Source: Salipiger sp. H15
GTDB lineage: Bacteria; Pseudomonadota; Alphaproteobacteria; Rhodobacterales; Rhodobacteraceae
Length of the DNA: 64,000 nt
Direction: 5' to 3'
Assembly (NCBI RefSeq): GCF_040409955.1
Contig: NZ_CP123385.1
Coordinates: forward strand, 1,285,501 to 1,349,500
The notes beneath the pieces are model-generated. The model saw only the letters and a program-made list of their open reading frames with translations, was not told the DNA's origin and searched no databases. The translations under genes were made by a program, and so were the position numbers. Positions 62,014-64,000 of this stretch are shown in pieces; the first letter of the stretch is position 1, and every line of letters begins with the position of its first letter.

Positions 62014-63459
62014 ATGATTTGGTCGAGTTCACTTTCCAGGTGGTTGGTACGTCGAATTGAAAGGTCAGCGGTCATCCTGGCACTGGGGCTGTGTTCCCTT
62101 GCCGGGGTGCCGGGGGAGCTGGCGGCGCAAAGCCAGGACATCATCATCGACGACGGGAGCGTGTCGAAAGTGGTGCTTTCGCCCAGCACGACGCTGACGG
62201 TCAACACCAACCAGCCCTTCGCGGACATCGTCATCGGCGACACGAACATCGCGGACGTGTTCCCGCTGACCGACAATTCGCTCTACATCCAGGCCAAGAC
62301 CGCGGGGCTCACCAACGTCACGCTCTACTCGAACGACAAGCAGTTGCTCGAAGTGATCGACGTCCGCGTGCAGGTCGACTTCAGCGACCTGGAAAACGTC
62401 ATCCGCCGCACCGTGCCGAGCGCGCAGGTGGACGTGCTCAACGTCAACAACCGCATTCGCGTCTCGGGGCTGGTGAAGGACAACGTCGACCGCCAGCGCA
62501 TCCTGCAGATCGCCTCGCAGTACTCGGCCGACCCGGTGGTCGATGCGCTCAAGGTCGCCAGCGCGCAGCAGGTCGAGCTCGACGTGCGCATCCTCGAGGT
62601 CGAGCGCAACTCGGGCCGCAGCCTGGGCGTCGACCTGACCGGCACGCGCGACAATGGCGAGACCGCCTTCGTGACGAACGGCGCGACCCTCGCGGCGCAG
62701 TCGGGCACGCCCTTCGGGACCGCCGTGGGCGAGCTGCTGGAGATCTCCGGCTTCGAGATCGACATCGTGATCAACGCGCTCGAGCAGAAGGGCCTCGCGC
62801 GGCGTCTCGCCAACCCCAAGCTGGTGACCACCAGCGGGATCGAGGCGAACTTCGTGGTCGGCGGCGAGGTGCCGATCAGCGTGGCGCAGGTGAACGAGAA
62901 CGGCACCGCGGTGCAGAGCACCGACTACCGTGAATACGGTGTGCGCCTGAACTTCGTACCCGTGGTGCTCGACGATCAGCTGATCAGCCTGCGCATCATG
63001 CCCGAGGTCAGCGACATCGACCCCTCGGTCTCGGTGAACGGCCAGCCTGCCTTCATCTCGCGCAAGGCCGAGACCACCGTCTCGCTGCGCAACGGCCAGA
63101 GCTTTGCCATCGCCGGCCTGCTGCAGGCGAACAACGCGCGCAGCGTCGACCAGGTGCCGTGGCTCGGGCAGATCCCGGTGCTGGGCACGCTGTTCAGCTC
63201 GCGCAGCTTCGAGAAGCGCGAGTCCGACCTGGTGATCCTCGTGACGCCGCGGCTCGTGGCCCCGGTCGGCCCGGACACACCGCTGCGCTCGCCGCTCGAC
63301 AACACGCGCTCGTCCAACGACATCGAGCTCTTCCTGCTCGGCATGCTCGAGGTCGACCGTGATCTCCTGCGCCGTTTCCGCGAGGGTGCCGGCGTCGTCG
63401 GCCCCTATGGCCACATGATCGATCTGGAGTTCGACGATGCCGTCATCGCAAAGAAATAA
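62014..63459 (+). CDS. rcpA: Tad secretin RcpA/CpaC
   Basis: The protein has 481 residues. A signal peptide ends near PGELAAQS. The N domain reads TLTVNTNQPFADIVIGDTNIADVFPLTDNSLYIQAKTAGLTNVTLY, then a BON-like segment (NVIRRTVPSAQVDVLNVNNRIRVSGLVKDNVDRQRI). The secretin domain follows: VELDVRILEVERNSGRSLGVDL, ANPKLVTTSGIEANFVVGGEVPI, VRLNFVPVVLDDQLISLRIMPEVSDID and VPWLGQIPVLGTLFSSRSFEKRESDLVILVTPRLV. It is the outer-membrane pore for Flp pili. Its last 23 bases overlap the next gene. Confidence 0.94.
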   Translation: MIWSSSLSRWLVRRIERSAVILALGLCSLAGVPGELAAQSQDIIIDDGSVSKVVLSPSTTLTVNTNQPFADIVIGDTNIADVFPLTDNSLYIQAKTAGLTNVTLYSNDKQLLEVIDVRVQVDFSDLENVIRRTVPSAQVDVLNVNNRIRVSGLVKDNVDRQRILQIASQYSADPVVDALKVASAQQVELDVRILEVERNSGRSLGVDLTGTRDNGETAFVTNGATLAAQSGTPFGTAVGELLEISGFEIDIVINALEQKGLARRLANPKLVTTSGIEANFVVGGEVPISVAQVNENGTAVQSTDYREYGVRLNFVPVVLDDQLISLRIMPEVSDIDPSVSVNGQPAFISRKAETTVSLRNGQSFAIAGLLQANNARSVDQVPWLGQIPVLGTLFSSRSFEKRESDLVILVTPRLVAPVGPDTPLRSPLDNTRSSNDIELFLLGMLEVDRDLLRRFREGAGVVGPYGHMIDLEFDDAVIAKK

Positions 63460-63643
63460 GGCTCTCTTTGCCGCCGGTGCGGTGGCGCTGCTGCTGTCGG
63501 CCTGCGGCCCGGCGGACTACCTGAACAACTGGGACACGTCCTCCGCGCGCAGCGGGGACGCCATGGAGGCCAACACCGCCATCCAGGAACTCGAAGCCTG
63601 GCCGCCCGCGGCCTACAGGACGACGGTGGGCTCCGGCGGCTAA
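63437..63643 (+). CDS. Small tad-locus lipoprotein
   Basis: The protein has 68 residues. A lipobox LLLSAC (Cys about 23) follows a basic hydrophobic signal peptide. The mature 46 residues (PADYLNNWDTSSARSGDAMEANTAIQELEAWPPAAYRTTVGSGG) show no known fold. It starts inside the secretin gene, 23 bases before its stop, so translation is coupled. Position and size suggest a secretin pilotin or a reduced CpaD/RcpB equivalent; this is an inference. Confidence 0.75.
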   Translation: MPSSQRNKALFAAGAVALLLSACGPADYLNNWDTSSARSGDAMEANTAIQELEAWPPAAYRTTVGSGG

Positions 63644-63663
63644 GCCGACACGACAAGATCGCC

Positions 63664-63691
63664 GGACCCGGGTGCAGTCTTATCCGGGTCC
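63664..63691 (+). terminator. Hairpin between the lipoprotein and tadE
   Basis: GGACCCGG and CCGGGTCC form an 8-bp stem with a 12-base loop. A T5 run follows at 63703-63707. It probably attenuates transcription into tadE. Confidence 0.6.
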
Positions 63692-63742
63692 CGCAGGGCA
63701 AATTTTTCGGCCCGAGGTGAATTTTTTTATGCGAGTTTTGAT

Positions 63743-64000
63743 ATGTTCAAGTGGAGACGCGGATTCAGGGGCGACGAACGGGGTGCTGTCCTCGTCGAGG
63801 CGCTCATCGTGTTTCCGGTGATGACCATCGTCACCTTCGGCCTGCTCGAGGTCGGCAACATCCTCTGGGTCCGCGAGCAGATGCAGGCAGGGCTGCGCGA
63901 TGCCGCCCGCTACTGGTCGCGGTGCCGCCCGGAAACCGTCAATTTCACCTCGAGCTGTTCCGAGGCGATCGCGCGCAACATCGCCTTCTACGGCGGGCCG
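63743..64000 (+). CDS. TadE-like pseudopilin, 5' part
   Basis: 86 residues are visible before the window ends. The sequence FRGDERGAVLVEALIVFPVMTIVTFGLLEVGNILWVREQMQAGLRDAARYWSRC is the TadE-like N-terminus: basic leader, G/AVLVEAL cleavage site for the prepilin peptidase, and one membrane helix. The start ATG at 63743 lacks a strong ribosome site. The gene continues the tad operon; tadF and the ATPase genes would be expected to the right. Confidence 0.85.
   Translation, partial: MFKWRRGFRGDERGAVLVEALIVFPVMTIVTFGLLEVGNILWVREQMQAGLRDAARYWSRCRPETVNFTSSCSEAIARNIAFYGGP

Overview
The window is GC-rich DNA with tightly packed operons, frequent ATGA/TGATG start-stop overlaps, three TRAP or dipeptide-type importers and the start of a tad (Flp pilus) locus. 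Together these suggest a marine or soil alphaproteobacterium of the Rhodobacterales/Roseobacter type. No rRNA, tRNA, CRISPR array or origin was seen. The only mobile DNA is a decayed IS5-family transposase (1173-1568). The only other clear wreckage is a LysR/MFS deletion scar (32381-33023).

Left part (1-20790). After the tail of a class II aldolase and an AbrB-type membrane protein comes a catabolic island at 1653-10394. It holds a Gfo/Idh/MocA oxidoreductase, a GntR regulator, an SsuD-like flavin monooxygenase, an aldo-keto reductase, a flavin reductase, a three-gene TRAP importer and a YeiH/PSE1-type exporter. The gene set matches the logic of the sulfoquinovose monooxygenase (sulfo-SMO) pathway: import, glycoside cleavage, oxidative C-S cleavage, aldehyde reduction and sulfite export. 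A TRAP importer and possibly an NAD-dependent sulfoquinovosidase would replace the usual parts. Next, behind a LuxR regulator, is a 1063-residue reductive dehalogenase fused to its own flavin/[2Fe-2S] reductase. A second TRAP operon follows (binding protein, cupin, DctQ, DctM, M20 amidohydrolase), then a LysR gene and a RraA-like gene.

Middle part (20791-51700). This holds a DedA-PAP2-LssY membrane protein, a NYN-LOTUS protein, a hybrid histidine kinase, a glgC-like/glgX pair with a possible general-stress promoter, an FAD protein, the deletion scar and an exported amidohydrolase. An iron region follows: a sucrase/ferredoxin-like protein, fetAB, and a divergent siderophore-type ABC importer. 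Next is a dipeptide-type ABC importer with an amidase and an XRE-cupin regulator; two near-identical candidate operators link the regulator to the transporter promoter. The part ends with LysR, a Tat-exported hydrolase and a hydroxynitrile-lyase-type cupin.

Right part (51700-64000). A pectate-lyase-like protein with no N-terminal signal peptide, probably exported by a type I system, lies behind a lower-GC leader. Then come a translationally coupled pair of split-barrel proteins (one with a GAF domain), an arylamine N-acetyltransferase with a Cys-His-Glu triad, and the tad locus: tadD, prepilin peptidase, a Tad/TadG-like protein, flp, cpaB, the rcpA secretin, a small lipoprotein and a truncated tadE. 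Strong hairpins flank flp and precede tadE. They probably set expression ratios inside the locus.

All assignments were made by reading the translated sequence without database searches. Family-level calls are firmer than substrate-level calls.
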